64,000 nt of DNA, taken from Phalacrocorax aristotelis (taxonomy: Eukaryota; Chordata; Aves; Suliformes; Phalacrocoracidae). Shown piece by piece: positions 1 to 10,860 of this stretch. Position numbers and translations under genes: made by a program. The notes under the pieces are model-generated. The model worked only from the letters and a program-made list of their open reading frames with translations. It had not been told where the DNA came from and did no database searches. The stretch lies in NCBI RefSeq assembly GCF_949628215.1, contig NC_134279.1, positions 61,797,766-61,861,765 on the forward strand, in the 5' to 3' direction. Position 1 is the stretch's first letter; each line of letters opens with the position of its first letter.

Positions 1-3000
1 TAGAAAACCAGCCTGCTAAATACTGAACTGAATTGCTTATGTGTCTGTATCAATATCTCCTGTATATATAGCCAAAAAAAAGAAAATTATGTGTCCTGTT
101 AAGGTTAGTAATTAAATACTAAAATGATCAGCAAATACAGCGAAAAGCTCACAGTGCATGTGAAGGATTTAGTTAATTGACTCCTAAGTACAATGATAAC
201 TACTTCTGAAGTCTGTTGATTTTCTTTTATATTTTAATTCAAAACCAATTCAATAAGCCTTACATCTCAAAGTAGCCCAGCAGATCACTAACTACATAAA
301 CCTTCTAAAACTTTTGAAAGAAAATCATTAAAGAAAAATGTGCCTGAAGCTGTGGGACAGGTATTTCTCTGAAATACAGCCAAAGGACAAGCTAGCAAAT
401 AGCCCAAATACTAGAAAACAAGGCAACTAAACATTAAAAAAAAAAAAAAAAAAAGAGAGAGAGAGAGAAACACACTCAGAAATACACTGCTACAGTACAA
501 AGGCTGACACAGCAATAGTCAAACTGTTAACCATGGTTCTAACCCAGGTTCATTTCGGTATGTACAATGCCAGAGAGCTGTCTGAGTTGAAAAATCAGAT
601 TCTATCCTTTTAAAGATGTTTCTTGCTACCCCTTGCCTATAATAGTATAGTTCTTTACTTATTCAGAGCATGAATTCTCCTTTACTCAGATCCTGTCCCT
701 TTTGGCTCTGTACATCTCCTGGGAGTGCAGAATGATTCAGTGGTAACTTAGTCATTTGCACACTGTACAAGATGATTTTACTGAAGAGGAAAAAAATAAA
801 GGCTGCACACATCAGCAGAACACTTTGTGTTAAATAAAGATAATTAAAGTATCAACAATCCATCTATTTCATGTTTAATTAGCCCCTCTTTCATCATAAT
901 TTGTTACTGAAGGTCAAATGTGGGTCACTTGTAAAAACTAATTGTAAAGTACTTAATATAATGCAAATTGAGAACAGAAAATTGAAATACACTTCTGAAC
1001 ACTTTGCACTAAACCTTATTAAAGTTAAATGTATGAAAGAAGCCGCCAATGTAAATATTTATACATAATGACAATGTTCCCATTTCTTTCTCTACATTGT
1101 ACTTAGTGCCACTGTAACATGGTTATTGTTACAATCATTACACTATAGGACATTTGCTTAGCTGAAAGTTGTGAAAAACTTTATTCTTGAGAGTTGCTTT
1201 GTGATTACAAAAAGCAGTCTTTGAGAAAAGCCCCTGTGTCTGTGTGTGTGGCGGTACCTAAGCAAGGAGTTAAAAAAAACCAACATGCTTTCCTGCATGG
1301 TTAAACTGATTCCCCCCTTAACGGATGAATTTTGTGTCCTATTAATGCTGCTGGTTATATGTGCATATTTATGAGGAAATTGACCCATTTAGTTTATACA
1401 TAAAATTCACATACATGATAACCAACTAGTCAAAATGCTTCTACATTGCAACAGACTGATTAATGTTTGAAATGTTACGGAATAAATTAACTGGCTACCA
1501 CACAAAGCATTTTTTCAAAAATTAATTTCTACATATTTCACTTTCATGGAAATAAGACTTTACAAGAAATGCATCTAGTTTGACTAGTGTGTCAGAACGC
1601 TCCGGTATGATAAACAATTTTCTTCACTAAACAATACATTTCTAATGAGAAAAGGCATAGCGATAATTCATAAAGGATTACAGAATTGGCCAAGAAGCCA
1701 ATACCCCAAGCAAAGAAACAATGCTGCTCAGAAATTCCTGACCTGGTTCTGCTAATTCTGTGCCTGGTGACCAACATCTCTTAAAAAAAACAAACAAACA
1801 AACAATCCCCACAAAACCAACACCACCACAACTGCAGTGTTTTAAGTAGTCAACAATCATTTTTTGTTGAGCAGAGCAAGTAAAAAAGAAACAAAGAGAA
1901 TATGATGGCAAAAAATGTAAACATATGAAGAGCCTTTAAAAGGCCTGTTCTTCAAACAGCGGTTGTTAACATGCTAATCTCATATTCGTGCTTAAAAGTT
2001 TCAGTGAAATAAGCCTGCTCATACACCACTATTTTGCCCTGTGAAACAATGTAGAGAAAACATCATCCATTTTAAAGATATATCTGTAACTAACATGAGA
2101 AAATAAACAAATATTTACAATTAAAATCTATTATTAGAATTATGAATAAGGATGCAACCCTCTGAGCTGCTAAGTAACACCTCTTAGGTACTGAGCTTTC
2201 CCTATCTTTGGCTGACACTGATGGAAGTAAGTAGTATCCAGGCTCCTCACAGGCAATGTGCAGCACCTGGAGGCTTCAGATTTTAAATCTCTGATCCAGA
2301 AAAAAACACTTGCTTAAACTTACCCTCATTCAGCAAAACACTTCTGTACAGCTTTAACTTTTAGCAAGAGATTAAGACCTATAGAATAGTAAGTGATTTA
2401 AACATTTGTTTGCCATGAAGTAGATACGTTAGTGCTTTACTGAATAGGAGAGAATTGTTAAATGAGAGGCTAAAAGAATATTTCAGAGTAATGCTGTGCT
2501 AAATAAGACAAGAATAGGAGTCAAACTTGTGAAATATCTTCTAAAAAAAGTGATGGTAAAATGTCAAAAGACTACTGAATCTAGAATTTAGTTTTAAACT
2601 TCATATAAAACAGCTGGTGTCGAGGAGGAGGAGAGTTACAAATTATAGTTATCTCCACTCAAGTTCTCCTATGCAGTACTGTATCAAACCAGACATATTG
2701 GGGAACTCATATAAAAAATTCAGTGCATCACCTTAAAAAGAAAGTATCAGATAGTCAGAATGAAAACAACTTGTATTCACTGCGGTAATACCAGTCGGTC
2801 ACCTAAGCAGAGAGTGGTTGCTATATTGTAGATATACGAAAGTATCAATTACCAATTCTAATTACACTAATGGCAAATTGGTATCGCTCTCATCTCCAGT
2901 AACTTAGAGCAGGTACATTCTGCTGTGTCCCTTTATTTGTTCTAAAACGTTATACACCTTCTAATGTCTCCTTAGAAGAAAGGGAACTGCCAATGAGCAA

Positions 3001-4740
3001 ATAAAGGCAGCCTTAGAGATTTCAACTAGTTTCCCTTACCATGGTCACGTCAATATGCCACTGCTTCTATTCCACGTGTACAGCTGAACTATGAAACAAC
3101 CTGATACACACCACATCAGAACCCTTTATCTGCAACTGCTTCACATTCCTCTCCAAACAACGTGCTGAACAAGAGCTCCACGTGGTTTGGGTGTTAAAAA
3201 TCCTCATGTGTTTTGCCTGATAAACTGAGAAATGCTCCACTGTAAATGTTTGAGATGTGAAAAGTCTACATATTGTTTATGCAAAGAAGTCTTAATGTCC
3301 CCACTATTATGCAAAAGCGTGAACAAAACTATATAAATGTCACTCAGCAACAAGCTGGCAAGCACCCATAGGAAAGCGGGAACAGAAGTTTTGTGCCTCA
3401 TAGTCTTTCCTATAAAGTCTGTTATTTACCACTACCTTTACTGTTTTCTTGGACACTTTCCTTAACTTACGTGCATGTTTTACAAGTGTGCAAATCCTTT
3501 CTATATATTTAAAAATCAAAAGACAAGGCACTAGAATATTGGCTATAAACTACTCGTGTAAACTAACCTTCATAACAAACTAAATATTTAGCACAGGAAA
3601 ACTATCGACACTGAGAGACTGGTTTTGTAACAAAGTAGATGAATAGTGGAGCAAATCAGCATGTACTTCTTTCAGTTTGTTGCAAGTGAAAGTGTAATAA
3701 AGCCACTTTCTTCTACTAAGAAGTCTTCTAATGCATTCTGTATCCTTGAAAAATGTTAATTCAAAATGTATTTCTGTAATACAATCTTAAGTAAGTTTTT
3801 TATCAAGCAAAATAGTCGTTTGTAAGGTGTAATTCTACCATTCCTACACTCAGCACGCAAGTCATTATTTTACACTGAAAATAAGTAACACTTTGACAGT
3901 TTATAATTCATATATTTTGATGAATTGCAGCAGCAAGAAAGAAGTAGTATCTGATTAGCATATGTTCCACTGCTACTTTGTTGTTCCAGTGTTCACTAAC
4001 ACGGCATAATCTGCTATGTGCTTAATAAGCCTTGGTAGATGGAAGCTTAGGAACTTTCTTAGTACTTTGTATTTTATACAGACTATTTGCAAACTGAAAT
4101 TATAATGTTCTCTGCAGGAGAGAGCTAATGAAATGTATCACCCAGAAACTACTGTGTCAAACGTTCTATAAATCTCTATCACTTGTAAAACAACATACAC
4201 AAAAATACTGGCAGATAGTTCATCAGTCATGCCTTTTTTTTTAGTGATCTGGAAGACTGAGTGGCTCATATAATTCATTTTCTTCTACAGTATTTTAAGT
4301 ATTTCTGAGCAGAATGCAAATACTGGCAACACATTGTAAAACTCCAATTGTAGCAGACTAGCAGACGTTTCAAAGTATAAAAAAAAGTCATAGTGTACCA
4401 TATTTGCATGTTAATGAATTGAAAAGAAAGCATTTTTGTCAAACTATTCAGAATTTCCCTGTTCCAGACTTGGCTCTGTACTTGTATGAATCAGCATTCG
4501 TTTATCTCTAGATTCTTGTGTAACATGCACTGTAGCTGAGGAAACCTTCAGAATATTATCTTACATGTAAAGATGTAATGGAAATCACCAGGAGTTAAAG
4601 ATCTCACTTTCCCATCACCCAAAAAGTACTCCCCCAAAGAAAGGGACCTCTGTTCAGGCTACATATGTGTCTTATAAAATAAAATTAAAAAAAAAAAAAA
4701 CACCCACCAAAAAAAACCCCAACACTTTTACTTAGAAGCT
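1..4740. other. PCDH7 intron 1, AT-rich part; no gene seen
   Basis: This stretch lies downstream of the PCDH7 exon 1 splice donor on the minus strand, so it should be intron. It is AT-rich, and every open frame is short (below 80 codons) with no recognisable domain. It contains an A-run followed by GA repeats (436-468), an A-rich/CA-rich tract at 1782-1830 and another at 4683-4728. By eye I looked for a nearby alternative 3' terminal exon, because mammalian PCDH7 has a short isoform with a very short C-terminal tail. I did not find one, but a short exon could be missed without alignment. Confidence 0.6.
436..468. repeat. Poly-A followed by GA microsatellite
   Basis: A run of about 19 A (436-454) passes directly into a GA dinucleotide run. 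It may be a simple repeat or the decayed tail of a retroposed element; no body of such an element is recognisable beside it. Confidence 0.8.
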
Positions 4741-5707
4741 TGATTCTCCTCCGTGCTATCCCTATTTTATTTCAAGGACTGTAAAGAAGTCCCTACCATC
4801 ACCAGTTCCAGGCTTTCGGAGCTTCACTGAACCGATCTCCGCCACCACGGCCGAGATCGGGGGCGCTCACTCGCGGCACCCCCGAAGGCACGCCGCGCTC
4901 CGAGAGGCCTCACACTCTCTACACAGCGCTACGCCGCAGCTGGGCTGGCAAATTAGGGCCTCTCAGCTTGAATCGGCGAATTTCATGTAATATACAAGGC
5001 GGGAGGGGGGTGTCCGGGGAAGGCAATGAAACCATACCGGGGTGCGATTCTAACCTCTCTAACATTTATGTGCATTCAGAGCAAGTGCTGCAGTGAGTAC
5101 CTATCTCTGTGGTGTAAATTAGACCGCAGATAGGCTTTGTAGACGAGTTAGGCATTTTGGTCCTAATGAACGACCTGGTAATTACAGCCATTAACGCCTC
5201 AGCGCGGCGGCTGCAAATCCACCCTCACCCACAGCTTTAGGAAGCGCCAGGCAGGCAGCAACCCCCCTTTCCCCAAAACACCTGGCTACGGAGGCGAAAC
5301 TTTCCTCCTCAGCCGGAGCTCACTGTCCCTAAGGCCGGGAAAGCATCTCAGCGGGGGGAGCGCCCGCTGCGAGCGGGATCAGCCGCCGGAGGCGGGCGGG
5401 GGAGGACCGCGGCTCCGCCGGGTGGGGGTCCCTCGTCCCCCTCCCGAACCGCCGGGACTGGCCTGCGGGCGGCTGGCAAAGGCGTCTCAGGTCGCTGCCT
5501 GGGCTGGCGGCCGAGCCCCAGGCCCGCCCCCCGCCCCCGCGCCTCGGCGGGGCGGTCCCGCCGGCGCGGCTGCACGGCCGGGCTGGTTGGCTGCGAGCCT
5601 GAAAGGAGGCGGGAATGATAAAAATTATAATAATACTAATAATAAAGATCTCAGACTCTCCTTCCTGCGTGCTGTGTGTTGGTCCGGGCATCTGACAGCC
5701 TGCGGAG

Positions 5708-5890
5708 GTGGGGGGGGGGAACACCCGGCTGAACGGGTCATTGAGCCTGATGGTCGTGTCTGCTTGTGGCGGGGGGGGGGAGGCGGGCACCGCCGCCCCC
5801 TCACCCGGGGGGTGTGTGCGTGTGCGTGTCCGTGTGCGTGTCGGGGGCTGCGCGGGGGGGAGCGCGGCGGGGCGGGGCGCAGCTCTCTTA
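5708..5890 (+). other. G-rich, GT-repeat start of PCDH7 intron 1
   Basis: The plus strand (the template strand of PCDH7) carries G-runs at 5710-5719 (10 G), 5771-5780 (10 G), 5807-5812, 5843-5847 and 5854-5860, with a GTGTGCGTGT-type tract at 5811-5842. It begins immediately after the PCDH7 5' splice site in the direction of transcription. The pre-mRNA would therefore be C-rich here, while the template DNA strand could fold into G-quadruplexes. The runs are seen directly; folding is inference. Confidence 0.75.
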
Positions 5891-5894
5891 CCTG
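5884..5894 (-). other. PCDH7: 5' splice site (donor) of PCDH7 exon 1
   Basis: On the minus strand the sequence reads AGCAAGCAG|GTAAGAG, a good match to the vertebrate donor consensus. The last exon base is 5892 and the intron begins at 5891. The cut falls after a complete Gln codon (phase 0) at the end of a Lys-Tyr-Ser-Lys-Gln stretch, which is where I remember the common first exon of vertebrate PCDH7 ending. It explains why the open frame continues without a stop into the intron. Confidence 0.9.
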
Positions 5895-8800
5895 CTTGCT
5901 GTACTTGCTGCTGGCCTGGCAGCTGTACTCGGAGCAGTGGTCCGACCCGATGGAGATGTTGTCGCCGGCGCCCACGAAGGTGTTGGCCGGGGGCAGGTCC
6001 TGCACGGCCTGGTGCTTTTTGCCGGCGGTGGGGGACTGCGGGTGCAGCTGGACGGTGGGCAGCGGCGAGCTCGACTTGTAGTGCCTGGCCAGGTCGGGGC
6101 TGCCCGGGCCGCCGTTGACCGAGCGGTACCGCCCCATACCGGGGCTGTCCGAGAGCTTCTCGTTGACGCTGTCGTAGCGCTGCCCGTTGGGCTTGGAAGC
6201 CTCGACGGTGACGATGCTGCTGTAGAGGGGCTGCTTGCCCTTCTTGCCTTTCTTGTCCTTCTTGGGCTTCTTGGCCTTGTCGTGCTGCTGCGGGGTGAAG
6301 AAATCCTCGTGGTCCTTCTTGCCGGCCTCGTAGCCGTGTTTGCCCTTGGAGCGGCAGTACCGGGCCATGACCACTACCAGGATGAGGAGGATGACGGTCA
6401 TGATGCCGGCCACCACGCCGATGACTATGCTAAGCCGCTGCTTGCTCAGCTCGTAGCTGGGGTCACCGGCAATGTCCTGGGCCAGGGGCGTGTGGAGGCT
6501 GCGGGCCACCTGGCTCTCCACCACGGTGGCGTTGGACAGGCTCTCGTTGACGAAGACGTGGAGCAGGGCGGTGGTGGACTGCGGTGGCTGCCCGCTGTCG
6601 TTCACCTGCACCACAAGGCGATGCAGGCCGTAGTGCTTGGGGGCCAGCTTGCCCACCAGTGACACCACGCCGCTGGCCGGGTCGATCTCAAAGAGTTTGA
6701 AGGGGTTGCCCCCGACGATGCTGTAGTTGAGGTCGGCGTTGAGACCGGTGTCGGCGTCGGTGGCGACCACCGTGGCCACCACGGTGCGCATGTTGCTGGA
6801 GGGCGGCAGCACGGTGTAGGAGCTGTTGCTGGGGAAAGTGACCGTGGGCGCGTTGTCGTTCTCGTCCATCACGAAGAGGGACACGGTGGCCGTGGCGGAG
6901 CGCGGCGGCTCACCCCCATCCACCGCCTTCACCTTAAAGGTGTAGCTGGTCTGCTGCTCCCGGTCGAAAGAGACGGTGGAGAAAATGGTTCCGGTGTCAT
7001 TCTCGATGGAGAAGATGCCAGCTGCCTGGTCGTGGTCGCCGGGCTGGATGGAGAGGCTGAGCTCAGCGTTGCGGCCCTTGTCGAAGTCCATCACGGTCAC
7101 CATGCCCACGGGGCTGTTGGGCTGCAGGTTCTCCTTCACGTAGAAAGTGAACACGTCCTGCATGAAGCGCGGCTCGTTGTCGTTGCGATCCGCCACCCGC
7201 ACCACCACCGTGGTGGAGCCCTGCAGCGAGGGCACCCCCTTGTCCCGGGCAGTCACCTGGAACTCGTAGGTGTCGCGTTGCTCGCGGTCCAGCACCGCCT
7301 GCACCGACACGTCCCCGGAGTCAGGGTCAATGCTGAAGATGCCGCCTGGCGCCTCTGAGGAGAGGGGTGAGGCCTCCAGGGAGTAGGTGATCTCAGCGTT
7401 CTTGCCGCTGTCGGCGTCCGTGGCGACCACCGTGGCCACCCTCTCGCCGGGCAAGTTGTTCTCCGGGAAGGAAACCTCCAGCACGGCCTGGCTGAACACG
7501 GGAGGGTTGTCGTTAGTGTCCCCGACCCGCACCAGCAAGGAGTTGTTGCTGGACAAGCTGGGGCTGCCCGAGTCCACAGCCACAATCACCACGTTGTAGT
7601 CGCGGACAGCCTCGTAGTCCAGGGGGGCTGAGGTGTGGAGGAAATACTTGCGCTTGTTCTGCGGCTCCCCTTCACCCTCGCTGGCCGGCTTGAGCTGGAA
7701 GGGCACGTCACCCACCACGGTGCAGGTCACCACGCCGTTCTCACCCTGGTCCCGGTCCGACACCTGCACCAGGGCAATGGGGGTATCCACCAGCACGTCC
7801 TCGGCCACGCTGGCCACCCCGTCCCGGAGAGGGATGCGCCCGATTTTCCGGATGTCGATGGTGGGCACGTTGTCGTTCTCGTCGCGGATGTTCAGCACGA
7901 CCGTGGCCTTGTCTGTCTTGGGGGGCTGGCCCCGATCTCGGGCCATGACGGTGAAGCGAAGCTGGTTCACCTCCTCCCGGTCGATGCGGTGCAAGACGCT
8001 GAGCCAGCCGGAGGTCTCGTCCAGCCGCAGCAGGCGCCGGACGGACTCGGTGGCCGCCCCGAAGACGTACTCGATCTGCCCGTTCACCCCCACGTCCAGG
8101 TCGGCGGCTCGCAGCTGCAGGATGGGCGTCCCGGGGCTGCTGTTCTCCGCCAGGTCTGCCTCGTAGACGCTCTTCTCGAAGCGGGGGCTGTTGTCGTTCA
8201 CGTCGGTGATCAGCACCCTCAGGATCGCCTGCGAGGACCGCGCCGGGTCGCCGCCGTCCCGCACGCGGAGGCTGAGCTCGTAGGAGTCCCGCTGCTCCCG
8301 ATCCAGCGCCCCCTTGACAATCAGCTGCGGCTGCTTCTCCCCGTCGAGGGTGTCGGCCACCTGCAGCTCGAAGACGCTGCTGCGGGCCGCCGCGTCCGCC
8401 TCCTGCCGCCGCTTGCTGCCGCCGGGGTAGAGGGCGCTCTCGGCGGCCGCCGAGGCCGAGCCCCCGCCGCCGCCCCCGCCACCGCCCCCGCCGCCGCCGC
8501 GGCGGCCGCCGTCCCCGCCGGGCTCCTGCAGCAGTTCGTAGCGCTCGATGCCGTTGCGGCCGAAGTCCCTGTCGGTGGCCGTGGGGAGCAGGTAGAGGGT
8601 CCCCACGGGCCGGTTCTCCTCCACGGTGAGCGTGAGGACGGGGGAAGGGAAGGTGGGGGTGTTGTCGTTGATGTCCAGGATGATGACCCGGCCCTCGAAG
8701 AGGTCCACCCAGCTCTGCGAGGGGCCGATGACCGACACCTCAAAGTCCAGGAAGCACTCGTTCTCGTCGAAGATCATCTGGCACTGCGGCAGCTTCTCGC

Positions 8801-9083
8801 GGTCGATGCGCCGCTCCGTGGTGCTCAGCTCCCCGGTCATGTTATCGATCTTGAGGTAGTCGGAGCCCGATTCCAGGCTGAATGTCACCTCTCCGGAGCC
8901 CGTCACGATTCCCAGGTCGGAAGCCACGTTGCCGATGCGGATGTCGGCGGGTCCCTCCTCGGCCAGCCGGTACCTCAGGAGCTGCTTGGCCGCTGCCAGG
9001 CTGACCCAGAGCGGCGGAGGCAGGAGGAGCAAGAAGCAGCAGCAGCAATGCACAAAGCCAAGGAGAGTCCGCATCTTTCTCAT
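5892..9083 (-). CDS. PCDH7: Protocadherin 7, first coding exon (ectodomain, TM, proximal tail)
   Basis: Homophilic, calcium-dependent adhesion protein of the delta-1 protocadherin group. This exon encodes 1064 residues and has no stop; the C-terminal tail exons are outside the window. Visible features: hydrophobic signal peptide (about 4-32) and mature start near Lys33-Gln34. Seven cadherin repeats follow, with linker motifs DINDNTP 137-143, DVNDNSP 294-300, DENDNVP 401-407, DTNDNPP 522-528, DRNDNEP 632-638 and DENDNAP 740-746, then EC7 to about 850. The transmembrane helix is 884-907. The tail has a Lys-rich patch (934-950) and a conserved delta-protocadherin segment ending at Gln1064. EC1 has a Cys101/Cys110 pair. 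Several Asn-X-Ser/Thr sites are present (81, 695, 753, 786, 828, 846, 851). The ATG at 9083 is the first in-frame ATG, with A at -3; a second ATG lies at 9074. EC2 carries a 13-Gly insert. The identification rests on remembered family similarity and is very strong. Confidence 0.97.
8460..8498 (-). repeat. PCDH7: GC-rich tract encoding 13 glycines in PCDH7 EC2
   Basis: Thirteen consecutive glycine codons (residues 196-208, mostly GGC with some GGG and one GGT) sit in a loop of cadherin repeat 2, bounded by Arg194-Arg195 and an Ala/Ser-rich stretch. Mammalian PCDH7 also has a Gly/Ser-rich insert here, so the position is expected and the homopolymer length is the variable part. It is likely to be length-polymorphic and hard to sequence. 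Confidence 0.9.
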
Positions 9084-9509
9084 CTTTCTCGCACCGAAAC
9101 CCCCCCTCTTCTCACTCCCACCTGCCCCCCAGTAAACTCCCTTGATAAGCCAACAGAGCGGCTGAGCGTCCGGGTAATCAATTATAAAATCCTCCTGTTC
9201 CTGGAAACTTATTGTCTCATGGCTGGTGCAATTGGTGGTCAAAAGCCTGCTGCGGGCTCCTCTGCTGCTCTCCCTGCCTTCCAGTTGCGATATACTTACA
9301 GTTCACGGGACAGTGTATTTTGCTTTTTAAAGATTCATCTCGGTAGATAGGATGGGATTTTCCTCCTCCTCCCCCTTCTCCTCCTCCTCCTCTCTGATTT
9401 TACTGTAATCACTTTGTAAGGTTTGCAATAAAAGCAGGAGTAGCAGTGTGCGATTTGAAGCCCCCCAGGTCGTCTTCTTCGACACTAGAGTTAACTACAA
9501 TTCACACAC

Positions 9510-9518
9510 TCTCTCTCT

Positions 9519-9568
<50 letters not shown>
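9510..9568. repeat. (CT)n microsatellite in PCDH7 5' region
   Basis: A CT dinucleotide run broken once by a TTT at about 9521-9523. On the PCDH7 sense strand it reads as GA repeats about 430-480 bases upstream of the start codon, so it may be within the 5' UTR. GA/CT tracts near promoters can bind GAGA-type or purine-rich factors, but nothing specific can be shown. Confidence 0.95.
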
Positions 9569-9571
<3 letters not shown>

Positions 9572-10138
9572 CGTTTACGACCAAGGCATTAGCTTTATTC
9601 TTCCCCCTTTCTGCACACATAGGGAAAAAAAAAATAAATGTGATTCTCTTTATTCAAAGGGCTTGTGTCCGGGAAAACTCCAAATCCTCTTAGCAATGGG
9701 CAGTTCTTTTGAAAAAATAATTAAAAAAGGTAAAGAAAAAAAATAAGAATCCCAATAATGTCGGTGGCTGCACAGCTGATAGGTGAAGAACCCCGTGTAT
9801 TACAGAGCAGTCCACAGAATATCCCCTTTGGTTGGCAGAAAAGCACCCAAATCCATCTTCAGAGATCGCCTAAAATGTTCAGCTCTTTCTCCGGAGCGGA
9901 TTTTTTTTTTTTTAACAACTCTGCGCAAGGTCATTAGTCACAAAGCAACGATACGGAAACTGCAGAAGCCGTTTGCCCAGAATTTGCAAGGCTGTAGATA
10001 TGAACATACACACACAACAGTCCCAAGTTTGTTTTTGCATCCGCAGTTTGTGTGTGTGCCTTACCTGCATTTGCACTGCATGTGTTATAGCAATCTGGAT
10101 CTGCAGCACTGAGAGCGATTCACAAATGAGATTGCAGT

Positions 10139-10159
10139 CTCTCTCTCTCTCTCTCTCTC
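10139..10159. repeat. (CT)n microsatellite
   Basis: A short CT run followed by pyrimidine-rich sequence, in the presumed PCDH7 5' region. Confidence 0.9.
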
Positions 10160-10735
10160 CCTCCTCTTCCTTCCCGTCCCAATGCAGGTAACCAGATCTG
10201 AACTTGATCCTTTCAGTTCAAAGGTTAGCAACAAAACTATGTGTCCAAAGGCGATTATTGGTCTCTCGTAAATATACCCGAAGCGGAACAAGATGTAACT
10301 GGATCCCCCACGTGAATTAACACAGATTCTGAATTACATCCATATAAGCGGAATGGCAAAGGGGAGGGGAAAAGATCCGCGACGCGATTAGGAAAAAAAA
10401 AAAAAAAAAGCAGAGTTCTATTTGCAAATAAAATTATATCAGTCAGTTGTTTCCTGTGATCTGCACCGCCACGGTGGGTGAAATCTGCGGTTGTGTATTC
10501 CCTCCTGTGTCTTTCAGAGAAGTGTGGCTCAGGCGCTTTCACGGCAGAGCGGCTTGTGCTTTAAAATGTTGAATGGCAACTGAGAAGCTTCCCACTAGGG
10601 GAAGAAAAAAAAAAAAAAAAAAAGAAGAAGCAGCAGTAAACCGGCAAGTTTGCCCAAAGTGGTGGGAGCTGCTGAAGCCTCTCTCGGTAGCTCTTCCCTG
10701 ACGCTGCAGCAGCAGAGCCGCCTGCGCTACATGCA

Positions 10736-10860
10736 CACAGAAAGAGAGAGGGAGAGAGAGAAAGAGGGAGAGCAGAGAGAGAGAGCGAGAGTGAGAGAGG
10801 GAGGGAGGGAGGGAGGGGGGAGGAGGAGGAGGAGGAGGAAGAGGAGGAGGAGGGAGGACG
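10736..10860. repeat. GA / GGA purine-rich tract
   Basis: About 125 bases of nearly pure purine on the plus strand: GA repeats, then GGGA repeats, then GGA repeats. On the PCDH7 sense strand it is a polypyrimidine tract (CT/TCC). Mirror-like purine tracts of this kind can form triplex DNA in vitro, and such tracts are common near vertebrate promoters. The open frames across it on both strands are composition artefacts. Confidence 0.92.

Noticed and set aside
4800-5620. A terminal exon for a short PCDH7 isoform close to exon 1
   Set aside because: I looked on the minus strand for an AG followed by a short conserved tail and stop and found no convincing match. It could still exist outside the window or be too diverged to see by eye.
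5766-6662. 298-codon plus-strand frame, plus neighbouring frames at 5422-6118
   Set aside because: These are GC-driven shadows of the PCDH7 tail exon and the G-rich intron start, with low-complexity Gly/Ala/Val/Arg products.
9072-9074. The second ATG (minus strand) as the PCDH7 start
   Set aside because: The ATG nine bases earlier, at 9083, also has A at -3, and mammalian PCDH7 as I remember it starts with the same double-Met arrangement, so the first is preferred. The difference is three residues of signal peptide.
7635-9350. 571-codon open frame on the plus strand opposite PCDH7
   Set aside because: It starts with GTG, lies exactly opposite the PCDH7 coding exon and owes its openness to the high GC content and codon bias of that exon. 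It shows no domain of its own.
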